Shown piece by piece: positions 17,300 to 25,589 of a DNA stretch of 64,000 nucleotides (positions are counted from its first letter, which is position 1; every line of letters starts with the position of its first letter). The position numbers and the translations under genes were made by a program. This stretch comes from an uncultured Lachnoclostridium sp. GTDB lineage: Bacteria; Bacillota; Clostridia; Lachnospirales; Lachnospiraceae. The notes below the pieces were generated by a model that saw only the letters and a list, made by a program, of their open reading frames with translations, did no database searches and was not told where the DNA came from. Location of the stretch: contig CAMMSL010000009.1 in NCBI GenBank assembly GCA_946499505.1, positions 33,317 through 97,316 of the forward strand. Direction: 5' to 3'.

Positions 17300-18082
17300 A
17301 TGATGGTGAACAAGGTTGAACTGTGCGGAGTGAATACGTCAAAACTTCCGCTTTTGAAGGAGGAGGAAAAGGCTGAACTTTTTGAACGGATCCAGGCCGG
17401 GGATGAAGAGGCGAGGGAAAAGTACATCAAAGGCAACCTGCGGCTTGTCCTGAGCGTGATCAAGCGCTTCGAAGGCAGCAGTGAGAATGCGGACGATCTG
17501 TTCCAGATCGGCTGCGTAGGACTTATGAAAGCGGTAGATCACTTTGATCCGTCCCGGATGGTGAAATTTTCTACTTATGCGGTCCCTATGATCATCGGAG
17601 AGATCCGCCGGTACCTCCGGGACAACAGCCCGATCCGGGTGAGCCGGTCGCTGCGGGACACGGCGTATAAAGCAATCTATGCAAAAGAGGGGTATATCCG
17701 CCGCTATATGAAAGAGCCCACGGTCCAGGAGATCGCGGATGAGATCGGGATATCCAAGGAGGATGTCGTGTTCGCTCTGGATGCGATCCAGAGCCCCATG
17801 AGCCTGCAGGAGCCGGTGTACAGTGACGGCGGAGATACCCTTTATGTTATGGATCAGGTCAGTGACAAAAAGAACAAAGAAGAAAACTGGGTGGAGGAGC
17901 TCTCGCTTGAGGCAGCCATGGAGCGGCTGAATGAGAGAGAGCGTTATATCATCACGCTGCGTTTTTTTGAAGGAAAGACACAGATGGAAGTAGCGGATCA
18001 GATCAATATTTCCCAGGCTCAGGTGAGCCGTTTGGAAAAAAATGCACTGAAGACCATGCGAAGATATCTCCTGGGAGAATAG
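17300..18082 (+). CDS. sigG: Sporulation sigma factor SigG
   Basis: SigG drives late forespore gene expression. The 260-residue protein opens with VNKVELCGVNTSKLPLLK, nearly the same as known SigG, and continues with region 2 (DDLFQIGCVGLMKAVDHFD, VKFSTYAVPMIIGEIRRYLRD) and region 4 (EGKTQMEVADQINISQAQVSRLEK). The ATG at 17300 is nine bases after TAGGAGG. A SigF-like -10 element (GGTGAGAAT at 17255) and a SigG-like -10 (CATTCTA at 17264) are present upstream, which would fit forespore control, but I find no convincing -35 partner. spoIIGA and sigE, often upstream, are not here. Confidence 0.95.
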   Translation: MMVNKVELCGVNTSKLPLLKEEEKAELFERIQAGDEEAREKYIKGNLRLVLSVIKRFEGSSENADDLFQIGCVGLMKAVDHFDPSRMVKFSTYAVPMIIGEIRRYLRDNSPIRVSRSLRDTAYKAIYAKEGYIRRYMKEPTVQEIADEIGISKEDVVFALDAIQSPMSLQEPVYSDGGDTLYVMDQVSDKKNKEENWVEELSLEAAMERLNERERYIITLRFFEGKTQMEVADQINISQAQVSRLEKNALKTMRRYLLGE

Positions 18083-18118
18083 ACAGTAAGAAAAGATGCA
18101 AAAGCAGGGCAAAAAGAA

Positions 18119-18147
18119 TTGAAATTTCCGGTGCTTCATACTATCAT
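18119..18147 (+). promoter_or_regulatory. Promoter for the HAD phosphatase gene
   Basis: TTGAAA (18119-18124), 17-base spacer, TATCAT (18142-18147). Confidence 0.5.
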
Positions 18148-18215
18148 ATAGGAGGGTTATACAGACTGTTATTCAAAGACAGCATAAGACCGCAGCAGAA
18201 CATATATGAGAGAGG

Positions 18216-18890
18216 ATGAAGAAAGTCATGTACAGAGCCTGTATATTTGATTTGGACGGAACACTGACTGACACTCTGGAATCACTGACTTATTCGGTGA
18301 ATGAGACGATGAAGGAGATCGGACTTCCGGAGATAACTTCTGAACAATGCCGGGAGTTTGTCGGAAACGGTGCAAAGGTACTGATAGAAAAGACTTTAAA
18401 GGCATCAGGAGATGAAGAGTTGACCAGGTTTGATGAGGCATTTGCCGCTTACCAGCGCATATTTGACAAGTGCTGTACCTATCGTGTGAAACCTTATCCT
18501 GGGATACCGGAGATGCTCAGAGAAATGAAAGAACAGGGACTGCACCTTGGTGTGCTCTCCAATAAGCCGGATCGTCAGGCAGTCCACGTGGTGGAAGAAA
18601 TTTTCGGAAAAGGCGTGTTTGACCACATTCAGGGGCAGAAAGATGGTATCCCCAGAAAACCGGACCCGACAGCAGTGCTTTCTATAGCCGGGGAGTTTGG
18701 AATCTCACCGGCAGAAACGCTCTATATCGGTGATTCGGAAGTGGACGGCGCTACAGGAAAAGCTGCTGGAATGGATACAATACTGGTGTCCTGGGGATTC
18801 CGTTCCCGGGACGTGCTGGAGGCGGCAGGACCACTCTGCATAGCAGATACGACAGATAAGATACTGCAGATCATTAGAGAAAAGGAATAG
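18216..18890 (+). CDS. HAD-superfamily phosphatase (phosphoglycolate phosphatase-like)
   Basis: A 224-residue HAD hydrolase. Motif I is DLDGT with the nucleophile Asp12, motif II is LSNKP near residue 112, motif III is the Lys in PRKPDP near 149, and motif IV is YIGDSEVD near 170. A helical cap domain lies between motifs I and II. It resembles phosphoglycolate or pyrophosphate phosphatases; the substrate is not certain. ATG 18216 is used; ATG 18228 is an equally plausible start since both have only a modest ribosome site (GAGAGAGG). The next small gene follows after four bases. Confidence 0.88.
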   Translation: MKKVMYRACIFDLDGTLTDTLESLTYSVNETMKEIGLPEITSEQCREFVGNGAKVLIEKTLKASGDEELTRFDEAFAAYQRIFDKCCTYRVKPYPGIPEMLREMKEQGLHLGVLSNKPDRQAVHVVEEIFGKGVFDHIQGQKDGIPRKPDPTAVLSIAGEFGISPAETLYIGDSEVDGATGKAAGMDTILVSWGFRSRDVLEAAGPLCIADTTDKILQIIREKE

Positions 18891-18894
18891 AGAT

Positions 18895-19158
18895 ATGAGT
18901 GATTACAGTGAAGTATGTTTACAGACGTTTTTAAAAGATCAGGGAAAACTGTTTGATGAACCGGTGGCCCGGAATATGGAGGAAGCTGAGGCTTTCCTGG
19001 AAGACTGCATGGCAGTCGTAGTGGATTCTATCGATGAAGTAAGAGAGTATTTTGAAGAAGAGGGCGTGGATGTAGACGGACTTGGACCGGACGAACTGGA
19101 AGAGGCCTCTGAAGTCTTCCCACTCCCCGATGGGAAATATCTGATCGTAGAAGGGTAA
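18895..19158 (+). CDS. Small acidic protein of unknown function
   Basis: An 87-residue, strongly acidic protein that I do not recognise. It is predicted helical in the first two thirds (MEEAEAFLEDCMAVVVDSIDEVREYFEEEG) and ends in a short strand, FPLPDGKYLIVEG. A good ribosome site (AAAAGGAA) and the four-base gap to the phosphatase gene support that it is real and co-transcribed. It has no signal peptide, no metal motif and no membrane segment. A terminator follows directly. Confidence 0.7.
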   Translation: MSDYSEVCLQTFLKDQGKLFDEPVARNMEEAEAFLEDCMAVVVDSIDEVREYFEEEGVDVDGLGPDELEEASEVFPLPDGKYLIVEG

Positions 19159-19196
19159 GAAGATCGGGGAAAATATCCGCAGTTTCAGAATATTTG

Positions 19197-19227
19197 AAAG
19201 CCGCAGTTTATTTGACTGCGGCTTTTT
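19197..19227. terminator. Bidirectional terminator overlapping the end of a minus-strand gene
   Basis: AAAGCCGCAGT (19197-19207) pairs with ACTGCGGCTTT (19215-19225) around a seven-base loop; T-rich sequence flanks both sides. The stop codon of the minus-strand gene (19208-19210) lies in the loop. Confidence 0.85.
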
Positions 19228-19642
19228 CAACGGCTTCCCGTATCGCGTCCAGTATGATCTGGGATGTATAAGGTGCGTCTTCCGGCAGGGTGATATCGTC
19301 GAGGGACTGGGTCTCGCAGATCTGTTCGGCAATGTCCTCTATGGCCGGCTGTATGAGCGGAAACATGGTCGTCACCGTCTCGTCAAGATTGGAAAAACGT
19401 ATGGAGTTGATCCGGGTTTCGTCAACGGCAACCTCTACCTCGAGATTTGTGTTGTTCAGTGTAAGGGCAGAGGTATAAATGCCGGGAGTATAGCGATTTC
19501 CCGTATCAGTCTGATCTGTCCTGCTGTCCGGCCGGAACATGATGACAAGAAGGATGATCAGTACGATCGCCAGTGCGGCAAAGATCGCGGTATAGATGAT
19601 CTCTTTCATATGCAGGACAATGATTTTAGTTCTGGAACCCAT
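19208..19642 (-). CDS. Membrane-anchored protein with a small extracytoplasmic domain
   Basis: A 144-residue protein whose start at 19642 is set by GGGAGGT upstream; a longer open frame lacks a ribosome site. One transmembrane helix is clear at about residues 16-38 (AALAIVLIILLVIMF), then a 100-residue outside domain with YTPGIYTSALTLNNTNLEVEV and NSIRFSNLDETVTTMFP. This pattern recalls the small FMN-binding-like domain of RnfG-type proteins, but the Thr that carries the flavin is not obvious, so I leave the function open. The last codons and stop are part of a terminator hairpin shared with the convergent operon. Confidence 0.7.
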   Translation of the reverse strand: MGSRTKIIVLHMKEIIYTAIFAALAIVLIILLVIMFRPDSRTDQTDTGNRYTPGIYTSALTLNNTNLEVEVAVDETRINSIRFSNLDETVTTMFPLIQPAIEDIAEQICETQSLDDITLPEDAPYTSQIILDAIREAVEKAAVK

Positions 19643-19738
19643 AGAGTTACCTCCCGATTGATTTAACTGCCGGTGTACGGCGGTCTGCTTTTTTATTAAG
19701 TGTATGACTGAAAACAGGAAAATATTCACGGCTTTTAC

Positions 19739-19767
19739 GTGACAAAGGAGAGCGGATACGGTAAAAT
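19739..19767 (+). promoter_or_regulatory. Promoter for pth-mfd
   Basis: GTGACA (19739-19744), 17-base spacer, TAAAAT (19762-19767), 50 bases before the pth ATG. Confidence 0.5.
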
Positions 19768-19816
19768 AGCTTTTGCACTGAAACAGAAAATGTTTATGAC
19801 ATGGAGGATGAAAGAC

Positions 19817-20401
19817 ATGTTTATAATAGCAGGGCTGGGGAACCCGGACAGACAGTATGAAGGAACGAGACATAATGTGGGATTTGATGTAATAGACAGG
19901 ATTGCTGAAAAATACAATATATCTGTGGATGTTAAAAAGCACAGGGCGCTGCTAGGCAAAGGCGTTATAGAAGGGCAGAAAGTGATCCTGGCAAAGCCCC
20001 AGACATATATGAATTTGAGCGGCGAGAGCATACGCAGTCTTGTGGACTACTATAAGATCGACGGCGAGCATGAGCTGCTTGTCATTTATGATGACATCAA
20101 TTTAGGGGTGGGACAGCTGCGGATCCGCGAGAAAGGAAGTGCCGGCGGACATAACGGGATCAAAAATATCATCGCTCATCTCGGCACGCAGGTATTCCCG
20201 CGGATACGCGTAGGAGTGGGAGAAAAACCGTCCCGATATGATCTGGCGGATTATGTGCTCGGACATTTTTCCAAGGCAGAGAAAGAACTGATGGAGGAAG
20301 GATATGACCATGCAGTGGACGCTGCAGGCATGATCCTTTCCGGACGGATCGGAGATGCAATGAGCGAGTATAACAGGAAGAAGAAAGAGACGCGGCCATA
20401 A
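19817..20401 (+). CDS. pth: Peptidyl-tRNA hydrolase
   Basis: Pth frees tRNA from peptidyl-tRNA dropped by ribosomes. The 194-residue protein starts at ATG 19817 (GGAGG nine bases upstream) with MFIIAGLGNPDRQYEGTRHN; the catalytic His is in TRHNVGF (His20), Asn in GLGNP, and the Asp in IYDDINLGVGQLRI. SAGGHNGIKNI and RIRVGVGEKP complete the family pattern. The ORF could be opened further upstream, but that would run through the promoter. It is followed after 34 bases by mfd, the standard Firmicutes order. Confidence 0.97.
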   Translation: MFIIAGLGNPDRQYEGTRHNVGFDVIDRIAEKYNISVDVKKHRALLGKGVIEGQKVILAKPQTYMNLSGESIRSLVDYYKIDGEHELLVIYDDINLGVGQLRIREKGSAGGHNGIKNIIAHLGTQVFPRIRVGVGEKPSRYDLADYVLGHFSKAEKELMEEGYDHAVDAAGMILSGRIGDAMSEYNRKKKETRP

Positions 20402-20435
20402 CGCACGGCGATAGGAAAAGGGGACAGAATATCAC

Positions 20436-23400
20436 ATGCAGGCTTTACTTGCACCGCTTGGTGAACTTGCGGACTATCAGGAAATCTTAAAAGGCAGGAA
20501 AAAGGGAGAAGGGATCATACAGATCGCAGGATGTGTCGGCTCGCAGAAGACGCATCTGATGTATGCGCTGGGCGATGGCTTTGAATACAGGGTCATCGTT
20601 TTTCCCAGTGAGGAAAAGGCAAAAAAAGCCTTTGATGAATATCGTATTTTTACAGACGATGTGTACTTTTATCCTGCACGCGACCTGCTTTTTTACTATG
20701 CAGATATCAAGGGAAATCTGCTCACTGACAGCCGGATGGGAGTACTGCGCGCCCTGATCGAGAAAGAAAGAGACAAAAGTATTACAGTCGTTACCACAAT
20801 GGATGCATTTCTGGACGGACTGGCAAGCCCTGCAGAACTGAAAAATCACAGGATTGAGCTTGCGGGAGGCGACGTGGTCGATCTGACAGAACTTGAGAAA
20901 AATCTGGCAGAGATGGGATATCAGAGAGAAAGCCAGATCGAAGGCCCCGGACAGTTTGCTGTGCGCGGCGGTATCATGGACGTATTTCCGCTCACGGAAG
21001 AACTCCCTGTCAGAATTGAACTCTGGGGGGATGAGATCGATTCAATCCGAAGTTTCGACACAGAAAGCCAGCGCTCTGTAGAAAATCTGGATAAGGTTAC
21101 TGTTTATCCGGCTTCCGAGAACTGGAAAGAAGAGATGGAAACGGTACCTTTTCTGGAGTATTTTCCAAAAGAGAAGAGTATTCTGTTTCTGGATGAGCCC
21201 CAGCGTCTCCAGGAAACTGCGGAATCTGTGGAACAGGAGTACTTTGACAGCCGCGAGAGCAGGAACGCTTCAGACTTGTCTGATGATGCGGGAGCAGACC
21301 TTACAGTATACGAGACAAAAGATATTATCAGCGCAATGAATCTTTACAGTGGGATCGCCATGACCACATTGGAGTCAAAGTGCGGTCTGTTCCGGGTGCG
21401 GGAGATTTATAGTATACAGGCAAAAGGAGTCAATCCGTATAACAATAGTTTTGAACTTCTCACCCGTGACCTGAAGCGCTTAAAGAGGAACGGATACAGA
21501 GTCGTCCTCTTATCCGGATCAAGAACAAGGGCAAAGCGCCTTGCTGAGGATCTGAGGGATTATGATCTGAGCAGTTTTTACAGCGAGGACATGGAGCGGC
21601 AGGTAAATCCCGGAGAGATCATGGTTTCATGCGGGTATGTGGCCGAGGGATATGAGTATCCTATGCTGAAATTTATGGTCATATCGGAGATGGATATCTT
21701 TGGGAGAAAGAAAAAGAAGAAACGCAGAAAGAAATATGAAGGGCAGAAGATCCAGGATTTCGCAGAACTTAAGCCCGGTGATTACGTTGTCCACGAAAAC
21801 CACGGGATCGGAATCTATAAAGGAATAGAGAAGATCGAGGTAGAAAAAGTCGTCAAGGATTACATGAAGATTGCCTATGCAGACGGAGGCGTGCTCTATA
21901 TCCCGGTGGCACAGATGGACCTGATCCAGAAATATGCCGGAGCGGATGCAAGAAAGCCAAAGCTCAACAAACTGGGGACAATCCAGTGGGGCAGGACGAA
22001 AAGCCAGGTAAAGAAAGCAGTCCAGGCAGTGGCAGAAGATCTGGTGGAGCTCTATGCGGCCAGGCAGCAGTCGGAGGGATTTGTCTACGGACCGGATACT
22101 GTGTGGCAGAAAGAATTTGAGGAGATGTTCCCCTTTGAGGAGACCGAGGATCAGATTCAGGCGATCGAAGATACGAAACACGATATGGAAAGCACGAAGA
22201 TCATGGATCGTCTGATCTGCGGGGACGTGGGGTACGGTAAGACAGAAATTGCGATCCGCGCGGCATTTAAGGCTGTCCAGGAGGGAAAACAGGTTGTTTA
22301 TCTTGTGCCCACTACGATCCTGGCCCAGCAGCATTACAATACATTTGTCCAGAGATTAAAGGATTTCCCGGTCCGGATCGATCTTCTGTGCCGGTTCCGC
22401 TCGTCTTACCAGCAGAAGAAGACAGTGGAAGACCTGAAAAAAGGACTGGTGGATATTGTGATTGGGACCCACCGTGTCCTCTCTAAAGACGTGGGATTCA
22501 AAGATCTGGGACTTCTGATCATTGATGAGGAACAGCGGTTTGGAGTGACACATAAGGAGAAGATAAAAAAACTGAGGGAGAATATAGATGTTCTGACATT
22601 GACGGCCACACCTATTCCCAGAACGCTGCACATGAGCCTGATCGGAATCCGGGATATGAGCGTGCTCGAGGAAGCACCTCAGGACCGTATGCCGATTCAG
22701 ACTTATGTTATGGAATATAATGACGAGATGGTGAGAGAGGCAATTGAGAGAGAACTTTCCCGTGGCGGACAGGTGTACTATGTCTACAACAGGGTCAATG
22801 ACATTGCGGATGTTGCAGGGCATCTTCAGCAGCTGCTTCCGGAAGCAAATATTTCTTTCGCCCACGGACAGATGCGGGAGCGTGAACTGGAAGACATTAT
22901 GTATGATTTTATAAACGGAGATATCGATGTGCTCGTATCCACAACGATCATTGAGACCGGACTTGACATACCGAATGCCAATACTATGATCATTCAGGAT
23001 GCGGACCGGTTCGGACTCTCCCAGCTCTATCAGCTCAGAGGACGTGTGGGACGCTCTAACCGGATGGCATATGCATTCCTTCTTTACCGCAGGGATAAAC
23101 TCTTAAAAGAGGTGGCTGAGAAGAGGCTTGCTGCGATCCGTGAATTTACGGACCTTGGATCCGGTATCAAGATCGCCATGCGGGACCTTGAAATCCGGGG
23201 AGCGGGTAATCTGCTCGGCGAAGCTCAGAGCGGCCACATGGAAGCGGTGGGGTATGACATGTACTGCAAGATGCTCAATGAAGCAGTGCTTAAACTCAAA
23301 GGCGAAGGGGAGGAAGAAAGCTTTACGACTACGATCGATCTGAATATTGACGCCTACATTCCGGATTCGTATATTAAAAATGAATATCAGAAACTTGATA

Positions 23401-23789
23401 TTTACAAGAGAATTGCGACTATTTCCAATGAGGAAGAGATGGATGATATGACAGAGGAATTGATCGACCGGTTCGGCGATATTCCGAAGAAAGTACAACA
23501 GCTTCTGCATATTGCAGCTTTAAAAGGCCTTGCACACTCTGCATATGTGACAGCAGTGGAGCAGAAAGGCGCAGACATACGGTTTACCATGTACGAGAGA
23601 GCTAAGATAGATCCTCAGAAGATTCCGGCAATGATCGCAAGCTACGGAAAAGACCTTGTATTCCGGACGGAAGAACCACCGTATTTCCTTTATCATAAGT
23701 TGGGAAAGAGCGGAAAAGATACAGGGGAGACTGTACTTGATACGGTGCGGAGAGTGTTGGAGGATATCAGGGGAATCGCGATTTCGTGA
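20436..23789 (+). CDS. mfd: Transcription-repair coupling factor
   Basis: Mfd removes stalled RNA polymerase from DNA lesions and recruits UvrA. The 1117-residue protein has, in order, a UvrB-like N-terminal region (to about 330), the polymerase-interaction domain (PGDYVVHENHGIGIYKGIEKI near 445-465), the RecG-like translocase with GDVGYGKTEIA near 596 and DEEQRFGV near 696, TATPIPRTLHM near 720, QLRGRVGRSNR in motif VI, and a C-terminal TRCF domain with YIPDSYI. Length is within the usual range (1100-1180). It is the second gene of the pth-mfd unit. Confidence 0.97.
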   Translation: MQALLAPLGELADYQEILKGRKKGEGIIQIAGCVGSQKTHLMYALGDGFEYRVIVFPSEEKAKKAFDEYRIFTDDVYFYPARDLLFYYADIKGNLLTDSRMGVLRALIEKERDKSITVVTTMDAFLDGLASPAELKNHRIELAGGDVVDLTELEKNLAEMGYQRESQIEGPGQFAVRGGIMDVFPLTEELPVRIELWGDEIDSIRSFDTESQRSVENLDKVTVYPASENWKEEMETVPFLEYFPKEKSILFLDEPQRLQETAESVEQEYFDSRESRNASDLSDDAGADLTVYETKDIISAMNLYSGIAMTTLESKCGLFRVREIYSIQAKGVNPYNNSFELLTRDLKRLKRNGYRVVLLSGSRTRAKRLAEDLRDYDLSSFYSEDMERQVNPGEIMVSCGYVAEGYEYPMLKFMVISEMDIFGRKKKKKRRKKYEGQKIQDFAELKPGDYVVHENHGIGIYKGIEKIEVEKVVKDYMKIAYADGGVLYIPVAQMDLIQKYAGADARKPKLNKLGTIQWGRTKSQVKKAVQAVAEDLVELYAARQQSEGFVYGPDTVWQKEFEEMFPFEETEDQIQAIEDTKHDMESTKIMDRLICGDVGYGKTEIAIRAAFKAVQEGKQVVYLVPTTILAQQHYNTFVQRLKDFPVRIDLLCRFRSSYQQKKTVEDLKKGLVDIVIGTHRVLSKDVGFKDLGLLIIDEEQRFGVTHKEKIKKLRENIDVLTLTATPIPRTLHMSLIGIRDMSVLEEAPQDRMPIQTYVMEYNDEMVREAIERELSRGGQVYYVYNRVNDIADVAGHLQQLLPEANISFAHGQMRERELEDIMYDFINGDIDVLVSTTIIETGLDIPNANTMIIQDADRFGLSQLYQLRGRVGRSNRMAYAFLLYRRDKLLKEVAEKRLAAIREFTDLGSGIKIAMRDLEIRGAGNLLGEAQSGHMEAVGYDMYCKMLNEAVLKLKGEGEEESFTTTIDLNIDAYIPDSYIKNEYQKLDIYKRIATISNEEEMDDMTEELIDRFGDIPKKVQQLLHIAALKGLAHSAYVTAVEQKGADIRFTMYERAKIDPQKIPAMIASYGKDLVFRTEEPPYFLYHKLGKSGKDTGETVLDTVRRVLEDIRGIAIS

Positions 23790-23807
23790 TATATTTGTGA
23801 TTCCTAC

Positions 23808-23836
23808 TTGTTACTTTTTTTAAAACACGTTATAAT
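23808..23836 (+). promoter_or_regulatory. Promoter for the PrsA-like lipoprotein gene
   Basis: TTGTTA (23808-23813), 17-base spacer, TATAAT (23831-23836), 64 bases before the ATG. Confidence 0.75.
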
Positions 23837-23899
23837 GTAGCAGTATGCGGGTATTGCATATATGTAGTATTATTATACCCGAAAAAGAGGAGGATACTT

Positions 23900-24973
23900 A
23901 TGGTACATTTCGGAAAAAAAGCTGCAGTACTGACAGCGGTGGGAGTCCTTGCGGCTACAACCGTGACGGGATGCAGTGGTTCGATCAATACAGATGCAGT
24001 TGTTGCCACAGTAGGCGATGACGAGATCACCCTCGGAGTGGCGAACTTCTATGCAAGGATGACTCAGGGACAGTACGAGACTTATTATGCAGGTATGATG
24101 GGAACTACTGGTGAAGCAATGTGGACACAGGAAGCCGGAGAGGACCAGACATATGAGGAATCTGTGAAAGACGGTCTTATGGAAAATCTGGAGAATATGT
24201 ATCTCATATCCCAGCACGCGGCAGAGTATGATGTGTCGCTGACTGAGGAGGAAGAAGATGCCATCGCGGATGCAGCGGCACAGTTCGATGAAGATAATAC
24301 GGATGAAGCGAAAGAAACTGTATCCGGATACCGCAAGGATATTGAAGAATTCCTCAGACTTGCTACAATTCAGACAAAGATGGACAGCAAGATGAGAGAG
24401 GGCGTGGACGAGGAAGTGTCTGATGAAGAGGCGGCACAGAAAGCAATGAAATACGTCTTTTTCTCATATACAACGACGGATGATTCCGGTAATTCCACAG
24501 AACTTACCGATGAAGAGAAAGAGAACCTGAAGACAGATGCCCAGTCACTTGTGGACAGAGTAAATGCGGGAGAAGATATTTCAACTGTTGCTGAAGAGCT
24601 CGGACAGACGGCATACGATCTTACATTTGATTCGGACAGTACGAGTCCGAATGAGGACCTGATCGCTGCGGTTGACGCTTTCGAGACGGAAGGTCAGGTG
24701 ACGGATGTGATCGAGGCGGACACCGGTCTTTATGTGGGACAGCTTACAAGCCTTCTGGATCGTGATGCGACAGATCAAAAGAAAACTTCGATCGTAGAGG
24801 AGCGCAGGCAGGAACAGTATGATTCACTTCTGGAAGAGTGGAGAAATGCTACAGATATCAAGGTGGATGAGAAAGTCTGGGATAAGGTCGACTTTGAAGA
24901 TACCGGGGTAACGATCATTACATCCGAGACAGAGGATACCTCTGAAGGAAACGCGGACGGTACATCTGAATAA
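23900..24973 (+). CDS. PrsA/SurA-like foldase lipoprotein
   Basis: A 357-residue exported lipoprotein: lipobox VTGC with the lipid-carrying Cys25, then a SurA N-terminal-like helical part (VATVGDDEITLGVANFYARM) and a middle region where PrsA proteins carry the parvulin PPIase domain. That middle region (about 175-290) keeps the outline, with GEDISTVAEELGQ and DVIEADTGLYVGQL, but the usual parvulin catalytic signatures are hard to see, so it may be chaperone-only. Expected role: folding of exported proteins at the outer face of the membrane. It has its own promoter, AGGAGGA ribosome site and a strong terminator. It is very acidic overall. Confidence 0.82.
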   Translation: MVHFGKKAAVLTAVGVLAATTVTGCSGSINTDAVVATVGDDEITLGVANFYARMTQGQYETYYAGMMGTTGEAMWTQEAGEDQTYEESVKDGLMENLENMYLISQHAAEYDVSLTEEEEDAIADAAAQFDEDNTDEAKETVSGYRKDIEEFLRLATIQTKMDSKMREGVDEEVSDEEAAQKAMKYVFFSYTTTDDSGNSTELTDEEKENLKTDAQSLVDRVNAGEDISTVAEELGQTAYDLTFDSDSTSPNEDLIAAVDAFETEGQVTDVIEADTGLYVGQLTSLLDRDATDQKKTSIVEERRQEQYDSLLEEWRNATDIKVDEKVWDKVDFEDTGVTIITSETEDTSEGNADGTSE

Positions 24974-24982
24974 ATAAGCAAT

Positions 24983-25019
24983 AAAAAAACAGTGACCATT
25001 TTACGGTCACTGTTTTTTT
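24983..25019. terminator. Bidirectional terminator
   Basis: AAAACAGTGACC (24986-24997) pairs with GGTCACTGTTTT (25005-25016), flanked by A7 on the left and T7 on the right, so it can end both the PrsA-like gene and the minus-strand flavodiiron operon. Confidence 0.92.
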
Positions 25020-25061
25020 ATATGCTGCGCTTTGCGGCGCGGGTTTTCAGCAGGTACGGGA

Positions 25062-25547
25062 TCAGATATATTCACATTTTTCGAAATAATGCATCAGGAT
25101 ATCCGCGCAGTTTTCTACGCCGAGTTCGGATGTATCGAGAATCATGTGATAATCATTTACATCGCCCCATGTTTTGCCTGTGTGTTCATAATAATAGGCA
25201 GCTCTTTCTTCATCAGTTGTCTCCACTTTTTCCTTTGCTTCGTCATAGCTTAAGTTTTCCTTTTGCATGATCCTGTGGATGCGGTCTTCCTTGTCTGCAC
25301 ATACGAAGATGTTCAGGACATTCATTCTGTCTTTCAGGATATCGGAAGCACAGCGGCCGAGGATAATACACGGTTTTTCCGCCAGTCTGCGTATGGCTTC
25401 CGCCTCACTCTCGTACATATGGTCGTTGACCTTCTGTTCAATGTACGCCTTGTCATATACAGGGATATGAAGCTGTTCGGAAAGTTCTTTTGCGATGATA
25501 CTTGCACCGGTTCCGAAACGGCGGCTCATGGTGATTACTAATTTCAT
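25062..25547 (-). CDS. Cytidylate kinase-like protein
   Basis: The 161-residue protein opens with LVITMSRRFGTGASIIAKELSEQL, the modified P-loop of the cytidylate-kinase-like family seen in many clostridia, followed by the DKAYIEQKV segment and CIILGRCASDIL. It ends with DDYHMILDTSELGVENCADIL-like sequence (here NDYHMILDTSELG), which is typical of the family. It is shorter than true Cmk (about 220 residues), so the physiological substrate is unclear. The start has AAGGAGG. It lies 42 bases downstream of the flavodiiron gene on the same strand and ends at the shared terminator. Confidence 0.85.
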   Translation of the reverse strand: MKLVITMSRRFGTGASIIAKELSEQLHIPVYDKAYIEQKVNDHMYESEAEAIRRLAEKPCIILGRCASDILKDRMNVLNIFVCADKEDRIHRIMQKENLSYDEAKEKVETTDEERAAYYYEHTGKTWGDVNDYHMILDTSELGVENCADILMHYFEKCEYI

Positions 25548-25589
25548 AAGAACTCCTCCTTTGTATTCACAAAAATCAGGTACCTGATA

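Noticed and set aside
19643-19942. Longer N-terminus for the minus-strand membrane protein
   Set aside because: It crosses the pth start region; the ATG at 19642 has a clear GGGAGGT.
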